Below are positions 21,729-31,935 of a DNA stretch of 64,000 nucleotides, in pieces. The notes under the pieces were generated by a model. It saw nothing but the letters and a program-made list of their open reading frames with translations, did not search any database and was not told the origin of the DNA. Both the position numbers and the translations under genes were made by a program. The stretch spans positions 5,411,501 through 5,475,500 of the forward strand of contig CM067319.1 of assembly GCA_034231615.1 (NCBI GenBank), given 5' to 3'. Position 1 is the stretch's first letter. Every line of letters starts with the position of its first letter. Source of the stretch: Meghimatium bilineatum (Eukaryota > Mollusca > Gastropoda > Stylommatophora > Philomycidae).

Positions 21729-21779
21729 TAGATTAATTCTGCTAATCCTTCATAAATTAACTTTTCTGCACAGTTTCTT

Positions 21780-22085
21780 TATTGTAGATTAACTTTGTGC
21801 ACAAGGAATTGTGGTTCACAGTTCATATCGTGGGTTAACGTTGTACACAAGGAACTGTCGTTTACAGTTCATATCGTCGGTTAACGTTGTACAATAGGAA
21901 CTGTCGTTCACAGTTCATATCGTGGGTTAACTTTGCACACAAGGAACTGTGGTTCATAGTTCATATCATGGGTTAACTTTGTACACAAGGAAATGTGGTT
22001 CACAGTTCATATCGTGGGTTAACTTTGTACCCAAGGAATTGTGGTTCCCAGTTCATATGGTGGGCTAACATTGTTTGACAAGGTT
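21780..22085. repeat. About 48-bp tandem repeat
   Basis: Six diverged copies of a unit containing gttcatatcgtgggttaact and cacaaggaactgtggttcac. Confidence 0.9.
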
Positions 22086-22884
22086 TTGACAAGGTATTGA
22101 GGTTTACAGATCAATCCGGTTGATAGCTGCTGCCCAAATTGACGGTACAGATCGATTTGTGTAGTAGCTAATAGATTAAATGACCAATAGAATTGTCTTA
22201 TTATTTTGGATTGGTTCACAGAGAGAAGCCTTGTTCGAATATATACTTTACAAAACCACGTTCATCTTGATTGAAAACTATTACCAACAGAACCGTACAC
22301 GGAAATTTGAGCTCGGTGTCCCAAGGCACACATGACGATAAACACTATACGCACAGAACTGACTCAAAGCACACAATTCCTCTGGTGACAAGAACCCCTA
22401 TGAATAGGAAATTCCAATTTAAGGCATTGCATGCACGCCTGAACCTTGTAGTTACAGACTTTATCACTTAGCGGCATTGTTGAACGTGACATATTTATTG
22501 CATTATATGAGTAGTGGTATCGTCTCAGTTGCTAAACTGACAAGAACCTGTACTTTTGCCAGAAAGAATGTGAGCTATCAAGCGTTACCTGCTCACAACT
22601 AAAGGGATAATTCATCATCATCATGTGATAAGCAACTTTGTTACACTGATAGTTCTCTGATTCCGATTTTTCTGTAACTGTTATTAATGTAGTGGCGATG
22701 TTTTATCCTCGCTTCTTCAGAAAAGAAATATCTTTTCAGCCATCATACTTCTTAATCATTAATCACTGTTTCTCCAGTACCACATACAGTTATAAACACT
22801 GTATCTCTTTCCAACAATGTTTTACCGTGTCTTGATGAATAATCATTCTATTAATTTAACATTTGTTTCTCTGAAATATCTAAG
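22086..22884. other. Intron 7, 3' part: no gene seen
   Basis: No recognisable coding or repeat feature, apart from a short echo of agaacctgtacttttgcc near 22541 that resembles the 4734-5195 array unit. Confidence 0.5.
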
Positions 22885-22966
22885 GCCAGTCAAAATGCGA
22901 GAGCTTCAGAATCACGTAGCCAGGTTTCACAAGGATTCCAACTTGCTGTTTCAGGATGAATTTGAG
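22885..22966 (+). CDS. RPTP exon e8: start of the phosphatase domain
   Basis: The acceptor is tatctaag and the donor is tttgag|gtaagg. The exon is 82 bp, phase 2 in and phase 0 out. It reads RPVKMRELQNHVARFHKDSN-LLFQDEFE. The family pattern RP(I/V).v..l..hv...h.dsn..F..Efe marks the N-terminal edge of receptor PTP catalytic domains. It continues into TIRQVCMTF in e9. A 20-bp array starts 26 nt after the donor. Confidence 0.92.
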
Positions 22967-22991
22967 GTAAGGATCAATATTAGTCAAATAA

Positions 22992-23632
22992 CGATTGATA
23001 TACGTTAATAGAGATCGATATGTCTTAAGAAAGATCGATATGTCTTAGCAAAGATCGATATTTCTTAGCAAAGATCAATATGTCTTAGCAAAAATCTATA
23101 TTTCTTAGCAAAGATCGATATGTCTTAGCAAAAATCGATATGTCTTAGCAAAAATCGATATTTCTTAGCAAAGATCGATATGTCTTAGAAAAAATCGATA
23201 TTTCTTAGCAAAGATCGATATGTCTTAGCAAAGATCGATATTTCTTAGCAAAGATCGATATGTCTTAGCAAATATTGATATGTCTTAGCAGAGAACGATA
23301 TGTCTTAGCAAAGATCGATATGTCTTATCAAAGATCGATATGTCTTAAGAAAGATCGATATGTCTTAGCAAAAATCGATATTTCTTAGCAAAGATCGATA
23401 TGTCTTAGCAAAAATTGATATGTCTTAGCAAAGATCGATATGTCTTAGCAAAGATCGATATTTCTTAGCAAAGATCGATATGTCTTAGCAGAGATTGATA
23501 TGTCTTAGCAGAGAACGATATGTCTTAGCAAAGATCGATATGTCTTAGCAAAGATCGATATGTCTTAAGAAAGATCGATATGTCTTAGCAAAGATCGATA
23601 TTTCTTAGCAAAGATCGATACGCCTTAGCAAA
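22992..23632. repeat. 20-bp minisatellite following exon e8
   Basis: About 32 copies of aagatcgatatgtcttagca, with tttctta, aaaatc and gagaac variants arranged in partly repeated blocks. Confidence 0.96.
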
Positions 23633-23732
23633 TCTAAAATTTGATTATGATTTCCTTATGCATCCTTGCAGGCGATCAGGAAGCAGGCCAGCTACGGTTG
23701 GAAATTTTAGTCCGAATGTTACTTCTTCTCCA

Positions 23733-23860
23733 TCGTTCATTCTCAAATTCCAGTTGGATCTTTTTTATAGCAGGACACTATTCCTAGATTTCTAGAAAGT
23801 TGTAGTCCACATAATAAAATACGTTTCGTCCCCATTTTATTTGCGCCAATGGCCAGACAC
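23733..23860 (+). mobile_element. Dispersed repeat family, partial copy
   Basis: Shares cgttcattctcaaattccag, tagatttctagaaagttgta-gtcc and tttgcgccaatggccagaca with the minus-strand copy at 31755-31935. Confidence 0.65.
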
Positions 23861-24009
23861 ATTTGTCTTTGTCTGTGTTTTGTCTTATTATTGCATTGTA
23901 TGTCTTTCTCGTGAAAGTCTTATTTTCACTAGACCTAAAAATCAATTTCTTTCTCCGTGATTCATTATTGATAGTGTCCATTGTTATGTTATGTTCCTCC
24001 AGGACCATA

Positions 24010-24425
24010 GGCGACGCATAGGGCAGAAACCATAGCTTTCCATTTCTGTCTTTGTGTTGCCAGGTCTTTCAATTGTTGCGTGTTGTTTAGGTTCATTGAC
24101 ATGCCTTCTCTATTAATGGTATTCGTAGAGTTTCTCTAGGTCTCCCTCTTCTTCTTACTCCGGGTGGCACCCAATATAGTGACTGCTGGGGAATTCTTAG
24201 GCTGTTCATTCTGAGAACATGGCCGATGTAAGTCCAACGCCTTTGTCTAAAGAAGGAAGATAAATAGGTTTGTTTGCTTTCCTCTCTTATAGTAGTGTTA
24301 AATTTAAAGTCACTCCACTTAACATTCAGAATGGTACGTAGGCATTTGTTTTCAAAGGAGTCTAGTCTCTTATCTGTGGCTTTTAGTACGTGTCCATTAG
24401 TACGTGTATTATCGATGTTTGCTAT
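24010..24425 (-). mobile_element. LINE RT C-terminal fragment, minus strand
   Basis: The minus strand gives VLKATDKRLDSFENKCLRTI, LNVKWSDFKFNTTIREESKQ, RRWTYIGHVLRMNSLRIPQQ, PGVRRRGRPRETLRIPL. The FE.KCLR.iL.v.WsD...N, rW.yiGHvLRm and RRRGRPR.T motifs are a LINE C-terminus. It is a decayed, RT-less copy between e8 and e9. Confidence 0.82.
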
Positions 24426-24571
24426 TTAAACATATTAATCATTATTCATATCACATTATTTGTGTATGTGTGTTACTGTAGCCCACACATCTGATCCTGG
24501 AATCTTCTATTGGAATGCGGTAATTATATATTTGTTAATATTTGTATTGATCGCCGTCTTTTTCTATGCAG

Positions 24572-24668
24572 ACCATCAGACAAGTGTGTATGACATTCAA
24601 AACTACGTCCAATGAAGCTCAGCGTGAGGCAAACAGAATCAAGAATAGATATGTCGATATTATACCTT
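24572..24668 (+). CDS. RPTP exon e9 (copy A): phosphatase domain, pTyr loop
   Basis: The acceptor is tttctatgcag and the donor is tacctt|gtaagt. The exon is 97 bp, phase 0 in and phase 1 out. It reads TIRQVCMTFKTTSNEAQREA-NRIKNRYVDIIP. KNRY is the conserved phosphotyrosine-recognition loop, normally followed by ..I.PYDHSRV. The split codon gives Phe (PFDHSRV with e10). The donor and last exon bases are tandemly repeated downstream. Confidence 0.94.
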
Positions 24669-24729
24669 GTAAGTACTTACGATTATACCTTGTAAGTACT
24701 CAAGATTATACCTTGTAAATACTTACGAT
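24661..24729. repeat. 23-bp triplicate of the e9 exon-intron junction
   Basis: Three copies starting tataccttgtaagtacttac, at 24661, 24684 and 24707. The first contains the last 8 exon bases plus the true donor. The second repeats the donor exactly (ttgtaagtact). The third is mutated to gtaaat. Confidence 0.95.
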
Positions 24730-24744
24730 ATATATTTTTGGGTG

Positions 24745-24800
24745 GGAAGCTTTGGTGGCTCAGTGGTTAGCGGTCGCCTAGCGTCAATAGAGGACAAAAT
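24745..24800 (+). mobile_element. tRNA-derived SINE head fragment
   Basis: tggctcagtggttagcggtc (24756-24775) is a strong pol III A box. No clear B box follows, so only a head is preserved. The same fragment occurs in copy B near 47776. Confidence 0.55.
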
Positions 24801-24828
24801 GCTCAGCCTCCCCTTCCATAGTTAAAAA

Positions 24829-24900
24829 ACTTAAATAGCACACAGAAATGTATATTTGTTTACTATAATCATTTGTAAATATGTAAATAGAAAACAGATT
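24829..24900. repeat. 72-bp direct repeat left of the 53-bp array
   Basis: acttaaatagcacacagaaa ... gtaaatagaaaacagatt. An almost identical copy is at 25881-25952, so the 53-bp array is bracketed. Confidence 0.94.
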
Positions 24901-25875
24901 CTGGGAGAGAATACATTGCTACTATTTGTGTCTTCCTTCTCAGGGCTTAAACTCTGTGAGAGAATACATTGCTACTATTTGTGTCTTCCTTCTCAGGGCT
25001 TAAACTCTGTGAGAGAATACATTGCTACTATTTGTGTCTTCCTTCTCAGGGCTTAAACTCTGTGAGAGAATACATTGCTACTATTTGTGTCTTCCTTCTC
25101 AGGGCTTAAACTCTGTGAGAGAATACATTGCTACTATTTGTGTCTTCCTTCTCAGGGCTTAAACTCTGTGAGAGAATACATTGCTACTATTTGTGTCATC
25201 CTTCTCAGGCCTTAAACTCTGTGAGAGAATACATTGCTACTATTTGTGTCTTCCTTCTCAGGGCTTAAACTCTGTGAGAGAATACATTGCTACTATTTGT
25301 GTCTTCCTTCTCAGGGCTTAAACTCTGTGAGAGAATACATTGCTACTATTTGTGTCATCCTTCTCAGGCCTTAAACTCTGTGAGAGAATACATTGCTACT
25401 ATTTGTGTCTTCCTTCTCAGGGCTTAAACTCTGTGAGAGAATACATTGCTACTATTTGTGTCTTCCTTCTCAGGGCTTAAACTCTGTGAGAGAATACATT
25501 GCTACTATTTGTGTCATCCTTCTCAGGCCTTAAACTCTGTTAGAGAATACATTGCTACTATTTGTGTCTTCCTTCTCAGGGCTTAAACTCTGTTAGAGAA
25601 TACATTGCTACTATTTGTGTCTTCTTCTCAGGCCTTAAACCCTGTGAGAGAATACATTGCTACTATTTGTGTCTTCCTTCTCAGGCCTTAAACCCTGTGA
25701 GAGAATACATTGCTACTATTTGTGTCTTCCTTCTCAGGCCTTAAACTCTGTGAGAGAATACATTGCTACTATTTGTGTCTTCCTTCTCAGGCCTTAAACT
25801 CTGGGAGAGAATACATTGCTACTATTTGTGTCTTCCTTCTCAGGCCTTAAACTCTGGGAGAGAATACATTGCTAA
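24901..25875. repeat. 53-bp array of the e11 splice-acceptor/exon junction (array 1, copy A)
   Basis: About 18 copies of a 53-bp unit: tactatttgtgtcttccttc, then tcag, then ggcttaaactctgtgagaga, then atacattgc. It contains a pyrimidine tract, AG and the first 11 codons of e11 (GLNSVREYIAT). Two variants, tcttcc/agggc and tcatcc/aggcc, alternate in a three-unit (159-bp) order in the middle. It lies in intron 9, upstream of e10, so it is out of gene order. Confidence 0.97.
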
Positions 25876-25880
25876 ATACA

Positions 25881-25952
25881 ACTTAAATAGCACACAGAAA
25901 TGTATATTTGTTTACTATAATCATTTGTAAATATGTAAATAGAAAACAGATT
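25881..25952. repeat. 72-bp direct repeat right of the 53-bp array
   Basis: Partner of 24829-24900. Confidence 0.94.
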
Positions 25953-26049
25953 TCGCCGATTAAAAACAAAAATGTAATAAGAAATAACCCAGTAATATAT
26001 ACTGGGGTTTAAAGCAAAAAGAAAGAAAGACTATAATCATGACAAAAAG

Positions 26050-26565
26050 ATAATCACGGGACTATGCTTTTTGTTATAGTTAGGGGAAGACGGGACTCAG
26101 AACAAGATAACTCAGAGCAACTAAACAGTGAACTAAATGAACTGATATTAGCAGACGACCAGAGTCTCGTATACGAAAACCAAGAACAACTACAAAATCA
26201 TGTTCACTCACTATCTGCAACATGTAGAAAATACAACATGAAGATCAATACACAAAAAGTGGAAACTATGAAAATATGCAGAAAACAGAGCCCACCAAAC
26301 TTACAGATAGGCAACATAGGAGTAAAACAAGTATCGGAGTTCAAATATCTGTTTTTATTTTCAAAGAAAATGGAAGCCCTGATAGAGAAATATAGACGAG
26401 ACGTCAAAAGAAAAAAAAAAGCCGTAACATACCAACTATCACCACTACTTCTTCATCCTAAGATCGAGATGAAAGTTAAAAGAGAAATAATTTACAATAT
26501 ATTCCTACCAACACTGTGTTACAAGCGCCAAACCTTCACATTACACAAAGATAGGGACATGTGAG
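26050..26565 (+). mobile_element. Non-LTR reverse transcriptase fragment
   Basis: The frame 26064-26564 reads LILADDQSLVYENQEQLQNH, CRKYNMKINTQKVETMKICR, FKYLFLFSKK, LHPKIEMKVKREIIYN, FLPTLCYKRQTFTL. LADD corresponds to the RT catalytic [YF]ADD box (Tyr replaced by Leu), followed by the thumb-like L.iN..K.e.m. and f.YLG-type segments (Gly lost). It is one reading frame but truncated at both ends. Confidence 0.86.
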
Positions 26566-26800
26566 ATGAAATGTCTATTTAATACCATCACATCATTACC
26601 TATTTCCAAATAAAATTCATCTATTTAATACCAACAAATCATTACCTATTTCCAAATAAAATGCATCTATTTAATACCAACACATCATTACCTATTTCCA
26701 AATAAAATGCATCTATTTAATACCAACACATCATTACCTATTTCCAAATAAAATGCATCTATTTAATACCAACAAATCATTACCCTGTTTCCAAATAAAA
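26566..26800. repeat. 46-bp tandem repeat before exon e10
   Basis: Five copies of a unit with catctatttaataccaacac and attacctatttccaaataaa. It ends about 60 bp before the e10 acceptor. Copy B has four. Confidence 0.94.
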
Positions 26801-26859
26801 TAATTCACTTTCTATGCACAATTGTGAATTCCTGATTTAACATTGAAAAATGTTTTCAG

Positions 26860-26939
26860 TTGATCACAGCAGAGTGAAGTTGGATGTACAACCAGAGGGG
26901 GACGAAACGAACGACTTCATCAATGCCAACTATATCCCT
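26860..26939 (+). CDS. RPTP exon e10 (copy A): DHSRV segment
   Basis: The acceptor is tgttttcag and the donor is atccct|gtgagt. The exon is 80 bp, phase 1 in and phase 0 out. It reads FDHSRVKLDVQPEGDETNDF-INANYIP, the highly conserved [YF]DHSRV.L and dFINAnYI core of classical PTPs. Identical in copy B. Confidence 0.95.
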
Positions 26940-27952
26940 GTGAGTCATTCATTGTTAGTTAGTTTGTTTGTTAGTCAGTCAGTTGAAGCATACATACGTT
27001 TCTCGGAGTAAAACGTGTCCTCTGCTTGACAGAATTAGGAGTGTGGGTAACAAGCGTGTCACGAGAACCATTAGCAGGTATACCTTTCAGTATCTGCTGG
27101 TGGAGGCAGAGCGCGCATCGATCGATCTTCCGAAATACAATTAGATCAGCTCACGACCAGTTATCTGTTGGTGATGATTAGATAGAACAAATGAGATCTG
27201 TATGTTCAATCTCATTCAGAATATGTTCAACTTCATTCAGGAAATGATTGCGATATTCTCAGCCTCAATCGGGGTATGGTGGCTATATGTTCAGCCTCAT
27301 TCAGAATATACTAGCTATATTCTCAAATTCATGAAGATATACTGGCAATAATCTCAGTCTCATTCAGAATATATTAGCAATATTCTCAGCCTCATTCAGG
27401 ATACGATGAATGCTGTTCTTCTTTGTCTCCCCCTTCCCCCACATTTCGAACTCGTTAAGACACTGACCTTCGTAACTCTGTTATATTTATGCCAGCGATA
27501 TGACGCAAGTGGAATTGTTAATTGCCCAGCAAAATGTCCTTGCATAGCGAATCATATTGAATATGTATGAACCATTTTACTGGTGTTTTACAAGGAACAG
27601 AATGTGAGCAACGAATAATGAAGTGAAAACAAAACTGTACCACTTATAGTGAGGAGGAACGTACTTTTCAACTGCAGACAGTCCAATCTCGTGGAATATC
27701 ATTCAACAGGAACATTGTCATTTCAGAGTTGAAGAAATGTTCGGCAGAATGTCCCCCATTAAAACGAATAGTAAAGAATCATTAATATGTGACTGAATCT
27801 GATGGAGTCAAAATCTCGATTTTCTTAAGGATCTATGATCAGATCACTTTCACGAATAATAATCACTACCATCATCAACACCATCATCATCATCATCTGA
27901 GTCAATAAATATAAAATATTAAAAGATGTGTTTACAGCAAGCAAAATATCCT
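26940..27952. other. Intron 10: no gene; weak 35-bp repeats at 27210-27405
   Basis: Imperfect repeats of attctcagcctcattcagaa, a CAT/ATC run at 27866-27898, and otherwise unassigned AT-rich DNA. Confidence 0.6.
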
Positions 27953-28340
27953 ACTATTTGTGTCTTCCTTCTCAGGGCTTAAACTCTGTGAGAGAATACA
28001 TTGCTACTATTTGTGTCTTCCTTCTCAGGGCTTAAACTCTGTGAGAGAATACATTGCTACTATTTGTGTCTTCCTTCTCAGGGCTTAAACTCTGTAAGAG
28101 AATACATTGCTACTATTTGTGTCTTCCTTCTCAGGGCTTAAACTCTGTGAGAGAATACATTGCTACTATTTGTGTCTTCCTTCTCAGGGCTTAAACTCTG
28201 TGAGAGAATACATTGCTACTATTTGTGTCTTCCTTCTCAGGGCTTAAACTCTGTGAGAGAATACATTGCTACTATTTGTGTCTTCCTTCTCAGGGCTTAA
28301 ACTCTGTGAGAGAATATATTGCTACTCAGGGTCCAATGCA
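27953..28340. repeat. 53-bp array of the e11 junction (array 2, copy A), running into exon e11
   Basis: Seven copies of the same 53-bp unit. The last becomes the real exon e11: its cttctcag at 28286-28293 is the functional acceptor. From each earlier acceptor the reading GLNSVREYIATICVFLLRA reaches TAA in the next unit. Confidence 0.97.
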
Positions 28341-28428
28341 TTCTACAGTCCCAGACTTCTGGCGTATGGCGTGGGAGCAGAAGTGCCAGGTTATCGTCAT
28401 GTTGTCTGACCTACAGGAGGATGGAAAG
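28294..28428 (+). CDS. RPTP exon e11 (copy A): TQGP / DFWRM segment
   Basis: The acceptor is cttccttctcag and the donor is ggaaag|gtaagg. The exon is 135 bp, phase 0-0. It reads GLNSVREYIATQGPMHSTVP-DFWRMAWEQKCQVIVMLSDL-QEDGK. YIATQGP, DFWRM.WE and IVML are PTP family landmarks. The first 34 bases are also the 3' part of the 53-bp repeat unit. Only the unit followed by tcagggtccaat gives the true coding sequence. Confidence 0.95.
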
Positions 28429-28439
28429 GTAAGGTTATA

Positions 28440-28562
28440 CTCAATTCTAGTAAGTTTCAATTTTAGCAGCTATAAGTTTTCAATGTTAACAGCTATAATG
28501 TTTCTATGTTAACAGTTATGAGGTTTCAATGCTAACAACTGTAAAGTTTCAATGTAAAAAAG
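28440..28562. repeat. About 22-24 bp repeat after the e11 donor
   Basis: Four to five copies of gtttcaatgttaacagctat with drift. Longer in copy B (51310-51535). Confidence 0.88.
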
Positions 28563-28589
28563 TGGAAAGCGTTAATATCAGTAAGCAGA

Positions 28590-28930
28590 AATGAAACTGT
28601 TAATGCTTCGAACTTTTATTTTTCCGGTTGCAAAATACGGCTGTGAAACATGGACCCTAAGTAAAACAGCGGCAAAGATCAACGCCTTTGAGCTGAAATG
28701 CTACAGAAAGATACTTAGAATATCATGGAAGGAAAAAATCAGAAACTCGGATATTATAAACACATTGAAGATTCCAATGTGTTGGTTACTAAACATAATA
28801 GCAAAAATAAAACTACACCAATTTGGTCACATAAAGAGAAACAACTCTTTATAAACACAAATAATGTGGGGCAGTGTACCTGGGAAGAGGAGAAAGGACA
28901 GACCAAGAAGACAATGGACTGACGAAATTA
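28590..28930 (+). mobile_element. LINE RT C-terminal fragment
   Basis: It reads RTFIFPVAKYGCETWTLSKT, FELKCYRKILRISWKEKIRN, SDIINTLKIP, IAKIKLHQFGHIKRNN and, in a second frame, PGKRRKDRPRRQWTDEIKDN. YGCETWTL, R.ILRI.W.ekirNsdI, FGHI.R and GkRrk.RPRRqW.deI are the classic LINE C-terminus. Frameshifted near 28855. Confidence 0.9.
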
Positions 28931-28959
28931 AAGATAACGAATACATCGTTGGAAAATGC

Positions 28960-29845
28960 AAGCCGCATCGCCCAAGAAAGAGAAGGGTTCAGAGAGTTAT
29001 TGGAAAGACAACGCTTCCCAATCTCATTCTCCCGCTTTCGCAACTCTCCCGGGGATCTTCCTCATCCTCTGATACAGTTAAACGTGTTCTTACCTGTCAT
29101 CCCGATTACTATCTGGTGCATCCTGCTTAACCATTATTCCCTTCTCCAATCTGATCCTAATACCCGCACCGCTTTTAAAGACTTACCTTTGGTGGCTTAT
29201 AGGCAAGACAAAAATCTGAAGGACATCTTGGTCCATAGCCATCTTAGGTCTTCTGTTCCCAACCATTTTATTACTGTTCGTTGATCACACGGTTATTACT
29301 ACACATGTCCTTATGTGGTTCAGATGCGCTCCATTTCATTTCCCAAGGCCCTTTTTCCATCGATAAGACCTTTACATGTGAATCCCGTAATGTAATTTAC
29401 GTGTTCATATGTAAACAATGCGGCAAGCAGTATATTGGGGAAACCGACTTAAGATTCAGCGACCGCTTCTGTAACCATCTTCATGCCATCAAACACAAAA
29501 ATCTACTCCTGATGCCACACACTTCAACGGCGATGGTCACCATGGGATCCTTGATACGCAATTCACTGCCATCAGATCCTGCACCACCGATGATAGATCT
29601 AGGTACGCTCTAGAAAATGTTCCTATTGCTATCATTCGGGCACCTGACATTCATATTCCACTCGGACACGTTTATGTGGTGTGATCATTTCTAATCGTCA
29701 TATTTTTAATTATATGTGCGTATCTTGATATGTCCTTGTGGTTGAAACCTTGATTATGTCCTGTGTTCTGTTGTGTGTATTATTTCACATGAGCATCCGA
29801 TAGTGATTGTGTGTTAGTCGTCGTTCAGAAAGACTTCATTAACTG
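28960..29845 (+). mobile_element. Penelope-like element fragment with GIY-YIG endonuclease
   Basis: The first frame gives DLPLVAYRQDKNLKDILVHS (the pre-endonuclease linker of Penelope-like elements). The next gives TCESRNVIYVFICKQCGKQY, IGETDLRFSDRFCNHLHAIK. NVIY and KQYIGET correspond to the GIY-YIG core, and FSDRFcnH.h.I to the catalytic Arg-His helix region. Several frameshifts. It may have landed inside the preceding LINE tail. The 3' end carries gatagtgattgtgtgttagt and the gtgagtactat motif near 29855, seen again in the extra copy at 55243-55432. Confidence 0.85.
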
Positions 29846-30521
29846 TTTCCTTCGTGAGTACTATATTAATGGTGTTAGTAAGTCGGTGATGTTTCATAGG
29901 CACAAATAACAAATCATAAAGCATACAAAACATTTGTAAAAATATAGTTCTATAGAAGAAGTACTAGAAGCTTCCACAAGAAGAATCGAAGCTCTGACTA
30001 TAGTTATGTCATCTAGTTTCTGTTACGTGGTGATTGGACTAGTAGATCATTGGTGAGCACAGCAGATATTCCACGTCTTATTTAAACATTGTTCTTGCTA
30101 AGCTGCGCTACCGTGCGTTAGGGCACATATTTTTATTCATTAGCGCACAGAGTTTAGACTTGCTCACAAGATATACATATAAAAATGTGTGTATAGATTC
30201 TTAGAATAAAAATATAACTTTCCTTAAATAGAATATGCTGAAGAAGACTATCTTGTGTTTAGGTACAAGGTTTGCCTATATAAAGTGGTATGCAAAATGT
30301 ATCAGCCCATTGAGATATATTTCTGCTCACAAGCATTTTGTCTTAGAGGGAACATTGCCTTCAAACTCTCTTCTCTAGTACAAGCAACCTTCTTCTTCGG
30401 CGATGGTTCTCAAACTCCTGCACATCAGCAGGATGCATATCCTTTCTAATTAAAAACCTTTTTAATCAGGTATCAACCATATCTTCTTACCAAAGATGTA
30501 TCTCCAATCCTATCAACATCT
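29846..30521. other. Intron 11: no gene; dispersed-family fragment near 30393-30445
   Basis: ggttctcaaactcctgcaca-tcagcagga matches the head of the dispersed family at 34205. The rest is unassigned. Confidence 0.5.
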
Positions 30522-30600
30522 ACATCCTTAGTGCAATCCTTAGTGCAACCCTTAGTGCAATCCTTAGTGCAATCCTTAGTACAATCCTTAATGTAATCCG
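30522..30600. repeat. 12-bp array (cttagtgcaatc) before exon e12
   Basis: About six copies, ending 36 bp before the e12 acceptor. Copy B has about four. Confidence 0.93.
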
Positions 30601-30635
30601 CATATTATAATAAACTGCTCTTTGAATCTACACAG

Positions 30636-30761
30636 CTGAAGGTTGACCAGTACTGGCCAGATAATCTTAATGAACCAGTCAATTTTGAAAACGTGCTTGT
30701 AGAAATGACCAATTTCTCACAGCTAAATAAGTACAGCATACGCAACTTTCGAATCAGAAAG
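30636..30761 (+). CDS. RPTP exon e12 (copy A): QYWP segment
   Basis: The acceptor is atctacacag and the donor is agaaag|gtaaac. The exon is 126 bp, phase 0-0. It reads LKVDQYWPDNLNEPVNFENV-LVEMTNFSQLNKYSIRNFRI-RK. QYWP and the alternating strand pattern ending in the R.f.i. segment are PTP-specific. The usual KC before .QYWP reads LKV here. Identical in copy B. Confidence 0.94.
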
Positions 30762-31104
30762 GTAAACAAATGATTTACTATTTCATTTATTAGATATAAT
30801 GTTGACATTTTATCACAGATATTGAGTATTTGTGGCACCCTTCGTTCATACGCATTCCCAGCATCGAAGGTTGACTACACCAAATCACTAATATGCTCTT
30901 ATCTCTTGTCTTGGTGGTGCACTTTGATAGAATATACGAATATATTGTACATCGCATGATATTTCCATCACAAAATATTATCTCTGCCTACCTTTTTCAC
31001 GCTGCCCATCAGGTAAGATCTTCAACAAGATGGTTTTTTGTTACGTATCCAAAATATTTTATGACTTATATTTCCTGAGAATTTATTTTCATATGCAGTT
31101 TTTT

Positions 31105-31412
31105 TCTTCTCCGCTGTTCCTAGAATTCTTGCACATCTGTATCTAGAATTCTTGCAGATTTGTTACTAGAATTCTTGCAAATTTGTTAATAGTATTCTTG
31201 CAAATTAGCATTTGTAGTTCAGAGAAAGAAATGCATTAAATTATGGTTTACAACTGTATCTAGAATTCTTGCAGATTTGTTACTAGAATTCTTGCAGATT
31301 TGTTACTAGAATTCTTGCAAATTTGTTACTAGAATTCTTGCAGATTTGTTCCTAGAATTCTTGCAAATTTGTTCCTAGAATTCTTGCAAATTTGTTACTA
31401 GAATTCTTGCAA
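31105..31412. repeat. 23-bp minisatellite derived from the dispersed repeat family
   Basis: Two blocks (about 31118-31200 and 31257-31405) of ctagaattcttgcaaatttg-tta. Each block ends in ttgcaaattagcatttgtag-ttcagag, which is the dispersed-family head (ctcctgcagattagcagtat-gtagtccgaag at 34243). Confidence 0.9.
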
Positions 31413-31754
31413 ATTAGCATTTGTAGTTCAGAGAAAGAAATGCATTAAATTATGGTTTACAACTGTATCTTGATATTTGCGCCTTTTGGTCTAATACATC
31501 CGACTTTAGCATAGATTATGAGTCACTTTGCATTATATAAAATGGGACAGCCAACTCCACCCGAAAACCTCATTAGTTACCTCTTACGACATACATAAGG
31601 TAAACAGTGCTGCTGTTCTTTGCTTCCCTCTGGGGCTCCGGCAACACATGGGTTTCATATGCTGTGTAGCTATAACCTCTTTATTTGTTCTCTCTGCCTA
31701 CCAAGGTATACCAATTCTTCCACTTATCCATATTTGAAAGGCCTTAGTTCTCTC
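31413..31754 (+). mobile_element. Dispersed repeat family, plus-strand copy
   Basis: Runs from tagttcagagaaagaaatgc through tgcgccttttggtctaatac, gggacagccaactccacccg to ccggcaacacatggg, in the same order as 34240-34490. Confidence 0.8.
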
Positions 31755-31935
31755 TTCTATATGTTTATACTCCGCCGAATACGGATGTGTCGGGCCATTG
31801 GCGCAAAAGAAAACGGCGACACAACACATTTCCATTCTCTGGACTACATCCTGCTGGAAATCTAGTAGGACCATGGTCCTGCTGCAAGGGAGATCCAGCA
31901 GGAGTTTGCGAATGAACGCCGAAAAAAAAAATATG
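31755..31935 (-). mobile_element. Dispersed repeat family, minus-strand copy
   Basis: The complement reads ttcggcgttcattcgcaaac, tcctgctggatctc, gatgtagtccagagaatgga and tttgcgccaatggcccgaca. Abutting the plus-strand copy it forms an imperfect head-to-head pair. A run of A follows at 31921-31930. Confidence 0.78.
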
